Part shown: positions 52,761-62,040 of the stretch, one piece after another
How positions within the stretch are numbered: the stretch's first letter is position 1
Layout: each line of letters starts with the position of its first letter
NCBI RefSeq assembly: GCF_021655075.1
Contig: NZ_PPXX01000096.1
Location: 1-64,000, forward strand
Reading direction: 5' to 3'
DNA: 64,000 bases
From: Clostridium sp. Cult2
GTDB taxonomy: Bacteria; Bacillota; Clostridia; Tissierellales; Tepidimicrobiaceae
Position numbers and translations under genes: made by a program
Notes under the pieces: model-generated
What the model was told of the DNA's origin: nothing
Databases searched by the model: none
Seen by the model: the letters and a program-made list of their open reading frames with translations, nothing else

Positions 52761-54869
52761 ATGAATAGATTTGGACAATTTGTGGCAAAGCACAGAAAAA
52801 TGGTTTTAATAATTGCTACATTACTGTTGTTGCCATCTATCTATGGGATGGTATCAACTAGGATTAATTACGATATTTTAACCTATTTACCAAAGAATTT
52901 AGATTCGGTAAAGGGACAGGAAATACTAAATGATGTATTTAATAGTTCTGCTACTGGAATGCTAATAATTGAAGATATGGAAGCAAAAGATGTGGTAAAG
53001 GTAAAGGATAAGATATCCAAAATAGAAGGGGTAGAAAATGTAATATGGGTAGATGATTTTTTGGATATAAGTATACCTAAAGATATGCTACCAGATGAAT
53101 TGAAAGAGATATTCTATAGGGAAAATTCTACTTTGCTAATGATTAAATTTACTAATGAATCATCATCACCAATAACGGAACAAGCTATAGTAGATATACG
53201 AAGTATATTAGATAAACAATCTTTCTTAAGTGGAATGGCAGCAATGTTAAAGGACACGGTAGATTTAGCTGACCAACAAACACCCATATATGTAGCCTTA
53301 GCTGTAGCTTTAGCTACGATAGTGCTAATGTTAACGCTAGAATCTACCATAGTTCCATTTATAATTCTAATAAGTATAGGATATGCCATATTATATAATT
53401 TTGGAACCAATATATTCTTTGGAGAAATATCCTATATAACCCAGTCATTAGCAGCTGTATTACAATTAGGGGTTACCTTAGATTATTCTATATTCTTGCT
53501 TCATAGATATGAAGAAGAGTGTAAAGTTTCTGAGGATAAAAATGAGGCTATGGCCAATGCCATAGTAAAAACAGCTTCATCCATAGTAGGTAGTTCCTTA
53601 ACAACTATAGCTGGGTTTTTAGCCATAGCATTCATGGAATTGACCATAGGGAAGGATATAGGACTGGTAATGGCTAAAGGGGTAGTATTTGGAGTTGTTT
53701 CAGTACTAACTATATTACCAGCATTAATACTTACATTTGACAAGGTTATTAAAAGATTTAATCATGGAACTATATTGCCAGAATTTGGAGGATTGTCAAA
53801 TTTAGTTACTAAGCATTATAGAGTATTTATATTAATTGGAATATTGATATTCTTACCTGCCTTCTATGGACAGAGGAATAATGAAGTATATTACAATCTA
53901 GATGAGTCTTTACCAGATGATATGGAATCCATAGTAGCTTTTAGAAAATTAAAAGAAGAATACAATATGATGACAACCCATATGGTTCTTTTATCAAAGG
54001 ATGTACCTAATTATGAAATAAAAGAGATGATAAAAGAAATTGAAAAGGTAGATGGAATAGAGAATGTACTATCCTATCAAAAGCTAATAGGACCAAGTAT
54101 ACCAGAAAACTTTATCCCAGATGGAATAAAGGATAGGTTTGAACAGGAAGATTATAAGCAAATACTAATAAACTCCAAATACAAAGCAGCAACTGATGAA
54201 GAAAATGCACAAATAGAAAGAATAGAGAAAATTGTTAAAAACTATGATGAAAATGGTATTGTTACAGGAGAAGGAGTATTGACTAAGGATTTAATAGGTA
54301 TTGCAGACAGGGATTTTAAAAGGGTAAGCACTATATCCAATATAGCAGTATTTATCATAATACTTTTAGTATTTACCTCTATTTCCATACCAATATTTTT
54401 AATATTGGCTATAACTTTAGCTATATTTATCAATATGGGAATTCCCTATTATTTAGGTCACTCAATACCATTTATAGCAAGTATAGTAATAGGTTCAATC
54501 CAATTGGGAGCAACAGTAGATTATGCTATATTACTAACTACTAGATTTAGGGAAGAAATAAGAAAAGGACATGAAAAATTTGAAGCCATGGAGATTACTG
54601 TAAGAGAATCATCAAAGTCTATAATTACTAGTGGTTTAGCATTCTTTGGCTCTACTGTGGGAGTAGCTATAATATCCGATATGGAATTGGTAAAGAGTTT
54701 AAGCACTATGATTGCAAGGGGAGCCTTAATAAGTACGGTAATAATACTATTTATATTACCAGGAGTATTAATAGCTAGTGAAAGCTTTATTAGTATTACA
54801 TCTAAAAACTGGAATAAGGGCATAAAGGAAAAAGTGGAGAAAGGAAGGATTTTATATGAAAATAGATAG
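52761..54869 (+). CDS. MMPL/RND-family membrane exporter
   Basis: This is a 702-residue protein with the repeated MMPL layout: a membrane segment near residues 14-32, an extracellular domain to about 165, five or six membrane segments to about 330, then the same plan again in the second half. The proton-relay style motif is seen in VLQLGVTLDYSIFLLHRYEEE near residue 236 and its repeat SIQLGATVDYAILLTTRFREE near residue 580. Such proteins export lipids, peptides or hydrophobic drugs. It overlaps the following heptad-repeat gene by 14 bases, indicating a functional pair. Confidence 0.9.
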   Translation: MNRFGQFVAKHRKMVLIIATLLLLPSIYGMVSTRINYDILTYLPKNLDSVKGQEILNDVFNSSATGMLIIEDMEAKDVVKVKDKISKIEGVENVIWVDDFLDISIPKDMLPDELKEIFYRENSTLLMIKFTNESSSPITEQAIVDIRSILDKQSFLSGMAAMLKDTVDLADQQTPIYVALAVALATIVLMLTLESTIVPFIILISIGYAILYNFGTNIFFGEISYITQSLAAVLQLGVTLDYSIFLLHRYEEECKVSEDKNEAMANAIVKTASSIVGSSLTTIAGFLAIAFMELTIGKDIGLVMAKGVVFGVVSVLTILPALILTFDKVIKRFNHGTILPEFGGLSNLVTKHYRVFILIGILIFLPAFYGQRNNEVYYNLDESLPDDMESIVAFRKLKEEYNMMTTHMVLLSKDVPNYEIKEMIKEIEKVDGIENVLSYQKLIGPSIPENFIPDGIKDRFEQEDYKQILINSKYKAATDEENAQIERIEKIVKNYDENGIVTGEGVLTKDLIGIADRDFKRVSTISNIAVFIIILLVFTSISIPIFLILAITLAIFINMGIPYYLGHSIPFIASIVIGSIQLGATVDYAILLTTRFREEIRKGHEKFEAMEITVRESSKSIITSGLAFFGSTVGVAIISDMELVKSLSTMIARGALISTVIILFILPGVLIASESFISITSKNWNKGIKEKVEKGRILYENR

Positions 54870-57006
54870 AATAATAGCTAGAGTTTTAGTTGTAGCAATG
54901 GTTTTAACCATCTTATCCTCAAGTTTTGTAATGGCAGAGGGAAAAATTTCTAAAGAGGAAACCGTATATGTAAATTTGAATAATAAAGGTGAAGAATTAG
55001 AAAAGACATCTAGTATTTGGCTTCATTCTGATTCTCCTTTAAAAAATGTGGAAGATAATAGTATATTAACAGAAGTAACAAATGTTAAAGGAGAGGAAGT
55101 CCCAACTATAGAAGAAGGAAAGCTAATATGGGATACAGATAAAAAGGATATATATTACCAAGGAAAAGTAGATAAGCCATTGCCAATCCAGCCAGAAATC
55201 AAATATTATCTTGATGGTAAGGAAGTAAGCTTAGAGGATATAGTTGGGAAATCGGGAGATATAAAGATTACTATAGATATTAATAATAAGGATAAACGGA
55301 ATGAAGTATATGCACCCTATATGGTAGTTACTGTAGTGGATTTACCTATGGATAGGTTTACCAACTTGAAGACCAATTCAGGAAAAGTTTTATCCGATGG
55401 AAGTAATCAGATAATAACCTTTGTGTCTTTACCTGGATTTAATGAAAGCTTAGGATTAGAGGATAAGATACTAGATATGCCAAATCATTTAGAAGTTGTA
55501 GGGAAAACAATGGATTTTGAGATGAAACCAATAGTTTTCACCATTACATCGGAAATACCTGAAATAGATGGTTTAGATGATGCTAAAAATCTAGACGAAT
55601 TAATAGATGGAATAGATAAGATAAAAGAGGCCAGTGAAAAATTATCTGAAGCTACACAAAAACTATATGATGGGCAAAGTGAATTAAATAATGGGATAGA
55701 TGAATTGATAAATGGAGTAAATCAAGTTAATTTTGGTTCCAATTCCTTATTGGAGGGTTCGTTAAAATTAAAAGAAGGTATTAATGAAGCTTACGAAGGT
55801 AGCTTAGAGATAAATGCAGGAACCAATACTTTATCCCAAAGTGCTAACCAATTAGGGGAAGGATTTGTAGGATTAGGCAATGGGGCAGTGGAATTTAGCG
55901 AAAAAGCTGTAGAATTCTCCCAAGGAGCAAAAATGGTGGCAGAGGGAGTAGATAAAATTCCAGAAAGCACCAAAGCCTTAAATAATGGAATGGAAGATTT
56001 AATCCAAGGAACAGAAACCTTAAAAAATGGACAAGACAGTTTAAGTGAAGGATTAGGTAAAAGTTTAGAAGCATTAGCACAAATAAAAGCAGGAAAAGAA
56101 AAAGAGGAGAAAGTGGTAGATTTATTGCTTAAAGGTGTAAATGGTCTAGAAAAAATAGCCAAGGGGATAGAAAAATTACCTGGAGGTTCATCATTAGCTC
56201 AAACTATGCAAGGAACATTAGGGGAACAAAAATTAGCCTTAGAAGGCCTTAAAAACTCAAGTAATGAATTGGTATTAGCCTTAACCCAACTAGAAGAAGG
56301 ACTAAAGGAAGCAGAAACAGCATCAATAGAATTATCCCAAGGAATTGAAAATGTAAATGGAGGACAGAAAAAAATAAACGGTGGATTAAATGAGTTAGCT
56401 ACAGGTACTGAAGGATTGAAAGAGGCTTCCAATCAGTTAGTAGAAGGTAGTACCGCATTACAACAGGGAGCAAATAGCATAAACGAAAATGCAATAGTTG
56501 CAAAAGAAGGAGCAGGTCAATTTGTTGATGGTTCTAAAGGATTAGCTAAAGGTACTGAAAATCTAACTAATGGATTAGGAGAGTTAAATGGAGGAGTAGA
56601 CAAACTATATGGTGGTATATCTGAGCTATCAAAGGGAACCGATGGACTAGCCCAGGGTGGAGAAAAACTTAAAGAAGGAAGCCATCAATTAACAGAAGGT
56701 GCCAAAGAATTAAATGAAGGAATGAATAGATTTCACCAAGAAGGAATAAAGAGACTGGATGATGAAATAAGTGGTAGCGATTTGGATATAACAAATATAA
56801 TAGAAACCAAAGATAAATTGGTAGAAATATCTAAATCCAACAATAGTTTTACAGGTATAAGTGATGGCATGGAGGGAAGCCTTAAATTCATCATGAAAAC
56901 TGAAGGAATAAAAGGAGAAGAAAAACAAGAAAGTATAGAAATAAAATCGGAAGTAAAAGAGGAAAAAGGTTTTATAGCTTGGTTAAAAGGAATATTTAAA
57001 AAATAA
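54856..57006 (+). CDS. Secreted LxxG heptad-repeat protein, MMPL partner
   Basis: This 716-residue exported protein has a signal peptide ending near residue 28. Residues 30-230 are a beta-rich region with IKITIDINNKDK. From about 255 to 625 it consists of many seven-residue-type repeats with Leu/Gly spacing such as LNNGIDELINGV, LKEGSHQLTEGAKEL and GLAKGTENLTNGL, the TIGR03057/YhgE-like coiled or stalk repeat. It ends in a basic amphipathic tail FIAWLKGIFKK instead of the multi-segment membrane domain of YhgE/Pip. It is translationally coupled to the MMPL exporter and is probably its extracellular adaptor or stalk. Confidence 0.82.
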   Translation: MKIDRIIARVLVVAMVLTILSSSFVMAEGKISKEETVYVNLNNKGEELEKTSSIWLHSDSPLKNVEDNSILTEVTNVKGEEVPTIEEGKLIWDTDKKDIYYQGKVDKPLPIQPEIKYYLDGKEVSLEDIVGKSGDIKITIDINNKDKRNEVYAPYMVVTVVDLPMDRFTNLKTNSGKVLSDGSNQIITFVSLPGFNESLGLEDKILDMPNHLEVVGKTMDFEMKPIVFTITSEIPEIDGLDDAKNLDELIDGIDKIKEASEKLSEATQKLYDGQSELNNGIDELINGVNQVNFGSNSLLEGSLKLKEGINEAYEGSLEINAGTNTLSQSANQLGEGFVGLGNGAVEFSEKAVEFSQGAKMVAEGVDKIPESTKALNNGMEDLIQGTETLKNGQDSLSEGLGKSLEALAQIKAGKEKEEKVVDLLLKGVNGLEKIAKGIEKLPGGSSLAQTMQGTLGEQKLALEGLKNSSNELVLALTQLEEGLKEAETASIELSQGIENVNGGQKKINGGLNELATGTEGLKEASNQLVEGSTALQQGANSINENAIVAKEGAGQFVDGSKGLAKGTENLTNGLGELNGGVDKLYGGISELSKGTDGLAQGGEKLKEGSHQLTEGAKELNEGMNRFHQEGIKRLDDEISGSDLDITNIIETKDKLVEISKSNNSFTGISDGMEGSLKFIMKTEGIKGEEKQESIEIKSEVKEEKGFIAWLKGIFKK

Positions 57007-57016
57007 GAAAATGAGT

Positions 57017-57043
57017 AGGGGACAGTTTAAATAACTGTCCCCT
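57017..57043. terminator. Hairpin between the heptad-repeat gene and sleB
   Basis: AGGGGACAGTT and AACTGTCCCCT form an 11-base perfect stem with a five-base loop between convergent genes. Neither side has a strong T-run, so termination efficiency is uncertain. Confidence 0.65.
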
Positions 57044-57049
57044 AAACCA

Positions 57050-57745
57050 TTATTGATAGAATACATGTCCACCAATTCTTGATACATAAGATTTGTTTTT
57101 TACAATCCAAGAACCAGCTGATTTGCTTGGATTAAAGAAATATGTTGAATTTCCAACGGGCCTTATACCGTTTATTGCGTCCTTTGCAGCATTAATACTT
57201 TCTTGAGAGGGGGTGTTGTAAATGGTGCCATCAGCAACAGGACTGAATTGAGGAATACTTCCATAGTATTCGAATATTACATTATATATTGTATTGGGGA
57301 AGTTTTTGGAATTGACTCTGTTTAGAATTACATTTCCAACAGCAACCTTTCCTTTATAAGGTTCTCCACCAGCTTCTGCTTCAATAATTCGAGCTAGCCA
57401 GTATATATCCCCTGCATTATAACTTCTAATACTTGTCCCTCCTCTTGATGCTGTAGGATATCCATATAAGGTCCTTTGAGTCTCCGGTCCTGCAATACCA
57501 TCAATTCTTATCTTATGGTCTATTTGAAAGTTTATAACAGCTCTTTCTGTTATCTTTCCAAAAATTCCATCTAAATAAAAATAATAGTAACCTTTTTGGT
57601 TTAATGCCTGCTGAAGTCTTAGCACATCTTCTCCCCGATGACCAAATTGCAATGTCCTAGCGGACTCATTGGCTAAGACTGGCGTAGTAATAACCACTAA
57701 CATTAGCAGGACCAAAAGGATATGTGTTATTCTCTTTCTTTTCAT
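57050..57745 (-). CDS. sleB: SleB-type spore cortex-lytic / cell wall hydrolase
   Basis: This exported protein of about 231 residues would cut peptidoglycan during spore germination or wall turnover. A signal peptide (residues 1-26) precedes a peptidoglycan-binding domain 1 module (LQFGHRGEDVLRLQQALNQKGYY in outline, then DGIFGKITERAVINFQ). The hydrolase_2 domain follows, with the catalytic glutamate in ARIIEAEAGGEPYKGKVAVG, then VILNRV and FSPVADGTIYNTPS. ATG 57745 has GGAGTGG just upstream; an earlier in-frame ATG at 57787 lies inside the riboswitch. Expression is probably set by the cyclic di-AMP riboswitch in its leader, unlike classical sporulation-only sleB genes. Confidence 0.9.
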   Translation of the reverse strand: MKRKRITHILLVLLMLVVITTPVLANESARTLQFGHRGEDVLRLQQALNQKGYYYFYLDGIFGKITERAVINFQIDHKIRIDGIAGPETQRTLYGYPTASRGGTSIRSYNAGDIYWLARIIEAEAGGEPYKGKVAVGNVILNRVNSKNFPNTIYNVIFEYYGSIPQFSPVADGTIYNTPSQESINAAKDAINGIRPVGNSTYFFNPSKSAGSWIVKNKSYVSRIGGHVFYQ

Positions 57746-57770
57746 TTCTATCCACTCCTTCCTAAATTTT

Positions 57771-57866
57771 GCTTCCGAAGTTAGCATTCTAATTAGGGTT
57801 AAACCCCTTGAGTTGGTTCCCTCGTACCTAAAAATTTAGGATTCAGCTGTTACTTAGTTTACAACA
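57771..57866 (-). promoter_or_regulatory. Cyclic di-AMP riboswitch (ydaO/yuaA class)
   Basis: On the minus strand the leader reads, in order, GCTGAATCCT, GGTACGAGGGAACCA, AAGGGGTTTAAC and GCTAACTTCGGAAGC. These match the conserved blocks of the ydaO/yuaA riboswitch (GAATCC, TACGGGGGAACCA, TTGGGGTTAAT, AGCTAACCTCGTAAGC). It begins within two bases of the start of transcription predicted from the promoter at 57875-57903 and ends just before the sleB ribosome site. This riboswitch class is common upstream of wall hydrolases and normally switches expression off when cyclic di-AMP is high. Confidence 0.85.
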
Positions 57867-57874
57867 TAGGTGTT

Positions 57875-57903
57875 ATTATATAAGAAATTATTTATTATGT
57901 AAA
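57875..57903 (-). promoter_or_regulatory. sleB promoter
   Basis: On the minus strand TTTACA (57898-57903) and TATAAT (57875-57880) are 17 bases apart. Initiation would be near 57868, at the 5' edge of the riboswitch. Confidence 0.7.
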
Positions 57904-57961
57904 CAACTTGTGGACAATTACCAGAAATTGCATAATCTCTAACTCTTTTTCTTTATCACCA

Positions 57962-57991
57962 TTGACATAATCAGTGGTAAGTTAATATTCT
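57962..57991 (+). promoter_or_regulatory. Possible promoter of the aldehyde oxidoreductase gene
   Basis: A consensus TTGACA (57962-57967), 18 bases and TATTCT (57986-57991) precede an 80-base leader. No molybdenum or tungsten cofactor riboswitch is recognised in the leader. Confidence 0.5.
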
Positions 57992-58077
57992 ATTGCTGTT
58001 TTACTATATATTATTATGGGTAATCTAATATTATAGGGTTTTATAAAGATTTAATGTAACTGAAGAGGAGTGATATT

Positions 58078-59961
58078 ATGAATTTTCCAAGTGCAAATAT
58101 TTTGGAAGTAGATTTAAGCAATGGGACTATTAAGAAGATCATATTGGATGGAGAAACTCATAGACTTTATCCAGGAGGTTCTGCTCTAGGTACCTATATA
58201 TTATTAAAAGAGTTAAAACCAAAGGTAGATTCTCTTTCTCCAGAAAATATTTTAGTGTTTTCCGTTTCCCCTTTTACAGGGCTTCCCATTGCAGGAGCCA
58301 ATAGGATAACTGTAACCACTAAAAGTCCATTGACCGATGGTATAGGGGATAGTCAGGCTGGAGGGTTTTTCCCTGCATACCTAAAGGGAAATGGTTGGAA
58401 TGCCTTAGTATTTAAAGGAAGGGCAGAAAAGCCAGTATATTTATACATAGATGGTGATAAGGTTCAATTGAGAGATGCTTCAAAGATATGGGGGAAAGTA
58501 ACTGGGGAAGCAGAAAAACTGATAAGGAAAGATTTAGGTATAGAAGATATAGACATAGCCCAGATAGGGCCTGGAGGAGAAAATTTAGTTAAGTTTGCAA
58601 ATATATTAAATATGTGTAATAGGGCTAATGGCAGAAATGGCACAGGAGCAGTAATGGGCTCTAAAAATTTAAAGGCTATTGTCGTAAAGAAAAAACTAGG
58701 CCTTAAAGCGGCAGATAGAGAAAACTTCCAGAAATTAGCCAAAAAAGGAGTAGAAAGGTTTAATGACAGTCATGGATTACAACAGTTAGGAGAGCATGGT
58801 ACCAACAGAGGGCTTATTAGTCATCATAAAAATGGTTTTTTAGCCACTAGGAATTGGATATCTGGATATTTTCCTGAAGGAGCTGAAAACATAACGGGGA
58901 CCACTATGACGGAGACCATATTAAAGAAAAGAGATACCTGTTATGCATGTCCGGTGAGATGCAAAAGGGTAGTAGAAATAGAAGGGAAAGTAGACCCTAT
59001 ATATGGTGGGCCTGAATACGAAACAGCTGCAGCTTTAGGTTCCTATTGTGGTATTACCAATTTGGAAACTGTAGCAATAGCAAATCAGCTATGCAATATG
59101 TATGGACTAGATACAATATCCTGTGGTGCTACCATATCCTTTGTTATGGAATGCTTTGAAGCGGGATTATTGACTAAAGAGGATACTGATGGATTAGAAT
59201 TGACCTTTGGAAATGATGAAGGGTTAATCCAATTAATAGAGAAAATTGGCAAAAGAGAAGGAATAGGGAATCTATTGGCAGAAGGTAGCTATAGGGCAGC
59301 AAAGAAGATAGGCAATGGAGCCCTTAAATATAGTATGACTGTAAAGAAACAAGAATTACCTGCCCATATGCCTCAGTATAAACCTTCACTGGGATTAATA
59401 TATGCTGTGAATCCTTTTGGAGCTGACCATCAATCTTCAGAACATGATCCAGTACTTACATTACCACCTGAAAGTGAAGGAAGGAAGAACTTAGCTATGA
59501 TAGGAATTTATAAGGGATATGAGGACAATTTTGAATTAGATGATGAAAAGACAAGGTTTGCATTTAATACCCAATGTTTTGAATCTGCAATAGATACATT
59601 ATCACTATGTCAATTCCTATGGGGTTTTGCAAATTTATATGGGCCAAAGGATTTAATCTTATTAGCTAAATATGGCATAGATTGGGACACTTCCCTTTAT
59701 GAACTTATGAAAATAGGTGAAAGAAAGGTAAATATGATGAGGTATTTCAATGCTAGGGAAGGATTTACTAGAGATGATGATACTTTACCTGAAAGACTTT
59801 TTCAACCTTTCAAAGATGGCCCTTCTAAAGGAGTGTCATTAGATAGAGAAAAATATGAAAAATCAAAGGAATTATACTATGATATAGCAGGCTGGGATAA
59901 AGAAACGGGGAACCCAACTGTAGGAACTCTGAAAAGATTATCCTTAGGCTGGTTAGGATAA
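58078..59961 (+). CDS. aor: Aldehyde:ferredoxin oxidoreductase (tungsten-type)
   Basis: This is a 627-residue enzyme that oxidises aldehydes to acids with ferredoxin, using a tungsten (or molybdenum) bis-pyranopterin and a 4Fe-4S cluster. The N-terminal domain shows YPGGSALGTYILLKEL and SPFTGLPIAGANRITVTTKSP in outline. The cluster ligands are Cys288, Cys291 and Cys295 in CYACPVRC and probably Cys511 in SLCQFLWG. The pterin-binding NPFGADHQSSEHDP stands near residue 458. GAGGAG precedes the ATG. A pyridine nucleotide partner is not encoded next to it. The FecCD-type importer near the start of the window could supply the metal. Confidence 0.92.
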   Translation: MNFPSANILEVDLSNGTIKKIILDGETHRLYPGGSALGTYILLKELKPKVDSLSPENILVFSVSPFTGLPIAGANRITVTTKSPLTDGIGDSQAGGFFPAYLKGNGWNALVFKGRAEKPVYLYIDGDKVQLRDASKIWGKVTGEAEKLIRKDLGIEDIDIAQIGPGGENLVKFANILNMCNRANGRNGTGAVMGSKNLKAIVVKKKLGLKAADRENFQKLAKKGVERFNDSHGLQQLGEHGTNRGLISHHKNGFLATRNWISGYFPEGAENITGTTMTETILKKRDTCYACPVRCKRVVEIEGKVDPIYGGPEYETAAALGSYCGITNLETVAIANQLCNMYGLDTISCGATISFVMECFEAGLLTKEDTDGLELTFGNDEGLIQLIEKIGKREGIGNLLAEGSYRAAKKIGNGALKYSMTVKKQELPAHMPQYKPSLGLIYAVNPFGADHQSSEHDPVLTLPPESEGRKNLAMIGIYKGYEDNFELDDEKTRFAFNTQCFESAIDTLSLCQFLWGFANLYGPKDLILLAKYGIDWDTSLYELMKIGERKVNMMRYFNAREGFTRDDDTLPERLFQPFKDGPSKGVSLDREKYEKSKELYYDIAGWDKETGNPTVGTLKRLSLGWLG

Positions 59962-59966
59962 TAATT

Positions 59967-59993
59967 AATAGGCGACTTAGGTCGCCTTATTTT
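59967..59993 (+). terminator. Terminator after the aldehyde oxidoreductase gene
   Basis: AATAGGCGAC and GTCGCCTTATT pair around TTAG and TTTT follows. Confidence 0.88.
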
Positions 59994-60063
59994 GATTATC
60001 AAGCTATTCTAGGTGGTATGTATACAATATAGGGTTAATAGTGTATTTAAAGGAGATGAAAAT

Positions 60064-60999
60064 ATGTTAAAAAAATCTATAGGGATACATCATATTACAG
60101 CTATAGTAGGTAATCCTCAGGAGAATATAGATTTTTATACCCATGTATTAGGTCTAAGATTGGTTAAAAAAACTGTAAATTTCGATGACCCATATACCTA
60201 CCATCTTTATTTCGGAGACAAAGAAGGAAAACCTGGAACTACTATTACTTTTTTCCCTTGGTCTAAGTCAAGGAAGGGAACAATAGGTGGCGGACAGGTA
60301 TCCATTACTTCCTATGTTGTTCCAGTAGGGGCAATGGATTTTTGGACAAATAGACTAGAAGAATTTAATATTCCCTATGTAAAAAATCAACGTTTCGGGG
60401 AAGAATATATACAGTTCCAAGACCCACATGGATTGCAATTAGAGATAGTTTCAAGAGAAGAAGGAGAAAAGAATGACTGGGAGTATGCAGGAATAACCTC
60501 TAATGAGGCAATTAAAGGATTTGGCGGTGCTACATTATTGTCCTTATTTCCTGAAAAGACTAGTTATCTATTAGAAAATGTTTTGGGTTTAAAGAAAATT
60601 GGGAAAGAATTGGATGTTATTAGATATAAAAGTGTAGGTTCCATAGGAAATGTAATAGATTTAAAAACTACACCTGTGGGGGTTGGACATATGGGCATTG
60701 GAACAGTCCATCATATAGCTTTAAGAGCGAAAGATGACGAGGATCAATTGGAATGGATAAATATATTAGAAGATTATAGATATTATGTAAGTCCTATTAG
60801 AGATAGGAACTATTTTAAATCCATATACTTTAGAGAAAAGGGTGGAAATCTATTTGAAATAGCTACAGATGAGCCAGGTTTTACCATAGATGAACCTTTG
60901 GACCAGCTTGGTCAAAGCTTAAAACTTCCACCCCAATATGAGGCTAATAGGGAAGATATTGAGAAGGGGTTAATGCCTGTAAAGGTAAAGGAATTCTAG
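60064..60999 (+). CDS. Glyoxalase-family ring-cleaving dioxygenase (MhqO/CatE-like)
   Basis: This is a protein of about 311 residues made of two vicinal-oxygen-chelate modules. The first begins GIHHITAIVGNPQENIDFYT with the metal histidine in HHIT, and continues VLGLRLVKKTVNFDDP, PGTTITFFPW and FQDPHGLQLEIV. The second shows GTVHHIALRAKDDEDQ and FREKGGNLFEIATDEPGF with the closing glutamate. ATG 60064 has AAGGAGATG upstream; a GTG at 60013 has none. MhqO-type proteins relieve quinone and electrophile stress in Bacillus. An oxygen-dependent activity in a strict anaerobe is doubtful, so another reaction such as thiol-adduct removal is possible. Confidence 0.82.
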   Translation: MLKKSIGIHHITAIVGNPQENIDFYTHVLGLRLVKKTVNFDDPYTYHLYFGDKEGKPGTTITFFPWSKSRKGTIGGGQVSITSYVVPVGAMDFWTNRLEEFNIPYVKNQRFGEEYIQFQDPHGLQLEIVSREEGEKNDWEYAGITSNEAIKGFGGATLLSLFPEKTSYLLENVLGLKKIGKELDVIRYKSVGSIGNVIDLKTTPVGVGHMGIGTVHHIALRAKDDEDQLEWINILEDYRYYVSPIRDRNYFKSIYFREKGGNLFEIATDEPGFTIDEPLDQLGQSLKLPPQYEANREDIEKGLMPVKVKEF

Positions 61000-61021
61000 A
61001 TAGAGTTCCTTTATTTTTTTT
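60987..61021 (+). terminator. Terminator overlapping the dioxygenase stop codon
   Basis: AAAGGAA and TTCCTTT form the stem and ATTTTTTTT follows. The TAG stop (60997-60999) is in the loop. Confidence 0.85.
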
Positions 61022-61041
61022 GAAGTTAATAGCTTCTCATA

Positions 61042-61908
61042 TTAGTCGCAATAATACTTATATTTCCTAAATAACCTTCTAGTATTTTCCACCTCATCTT
61101 GTATTTCATCGTTTTCAAGTGCTAAGGAGGTAAATATAGTATCTATTATAATTAACTGAGATATTCTAGAGGTTTGGGAGGTTAATCTAAGATTATTTTC
61201 AATGTTTGCAGTATTTAGGATAATATCTGCTTTATCAGCTATGTTTTCGTTTCCTGATTGAGTTATGAGTATAACTGAAGCATTATTATTCTTAGCTATC
61301 TCCATACAGTAATGGGCATGCATTGATTTACCTAGTGTTGTAAGAACGATTAGTAAATCATTTTCTTTAATGCCTATAATGCTTTCTAAACTTAAATGCA
61401 TGTCTTCATAATAAATTGTATTTATATTTAATCTCATAAATTTGGTTTGTAAATCTCTAGCTATAATACTTGAAGCTCCTAATGCAACTATAAAAATATT
61501 ATGATTAGCTTTACTAGTTTTGCTAATTAAATTAACAGCCTTTTCTAGTTCTAATGGGTCGATGATTTGATTTGTAAACTCTAAGGCCTTATTGGTTGAA
61601 GATGTTATTTTATTTAAAATTTCATAAGGTGAATCATTTGCGTAAATATCCCTTATAGATTTAAAGTCATGGGGAGCCACTAAACTTGCTGATAGTTTTA
61701 GCTTGAATTCAGCATATCCTGATAAGCCAAGCTTTTTAGTTAATCTTATTATAGTAGCCTCACTAACATTACTATTAGTTGATAGAGTGCTAAGGGTCAT
61801 ATCCACAACAGATTCTTTATTATCCATAATATATTGGGCTAAACTCCGCTCAGTAGGTGTCAAGGAATCCAAATTTGATACTAATAAAATCAATATATTA
61901 CTGTTCAT
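61042..61908 (-). CDS. RpiR-family regulator with SIS domain
   Basis: This is a 288-residue regulator. Residues 1-75 are the RpiR helix-turn-helix, with LTPTERSLAQYIMDN and STNSNVSEATIIRLTKKLGLSGYAEFK in outline. Residues 115-260 form the sugar isomerase (SIS) domain that binds phosphosugars, with IFIVALGASSIIARDLQTKF and IVLTTLGKSMHAHYC. It diverges from a Gfo/Idh dehydrogenase and a glucitol-type PTS, and repeats with the core AAAACTTCA lie in between. It likely controls these genes in answer to the phosphorylated substrate. Confidence 0.9.
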   Translation of the reverse strand: MNSNILILLVSNLDSLTPTERSLAQYIMDNKESVVDMTLSTLSTNSNVSEATIIRLTKKLGLSGYAEFKLKLSASLVAPHDFKSIRDIYANDSPYEILNKITSSTNKALEFTNQIIDPLELEKAVNLISKTSKANHNIFIVALGASSIIARDLQTKFMRLNINTIYYEDMHLSLESIIGIKENDLLIVLTTLGKSMHAHYCMEIAKNNNASVILITQSGNENIADKADIILNTANIENNLRLTSQTSRISQLIIIDTIFTSLALENDEIQDEVENTRRLFRKYKYYCD

Positions 61909-61953
61909 TATTAATGCTCCTTTTCATTGATACATATATTATATACTAATTGT

Positions 61954-62040
61954 TGTAAAACTTCATATAAGAAGTATAACATTTTATTCGAAAAGTAGCA
62001 AAACTTCATCATAAATAAAAATACTTGAAGTTTTACTACA
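61954..62040. promoter_or_regulatory. Three operator-like repeats for the RpiR regulator
   Basis: The core (G)TA-n-(n)AAAACTTCA occurs three times: TGTAAAACTTCA at 61954-61965, GTAGCAAAACTTCA at 61995-62008, and on the minus strand TGTAGTAAAACTTCAAG at 62024-62040. The first is extended by GAAGT (61971-61975) to a palindrome. The outer copies overlap the -35 regions of the two divergent promoters. Confidence 0.7.

Noticed and set aside
57904-58077. Molybdenum/tungsten cofactor riboswitch in front of the aldehyde oxidoreductase
   Set aside because: I could not recognise the conserved blocks of that riboswitch in the leader. Only short inverted repeats are present.
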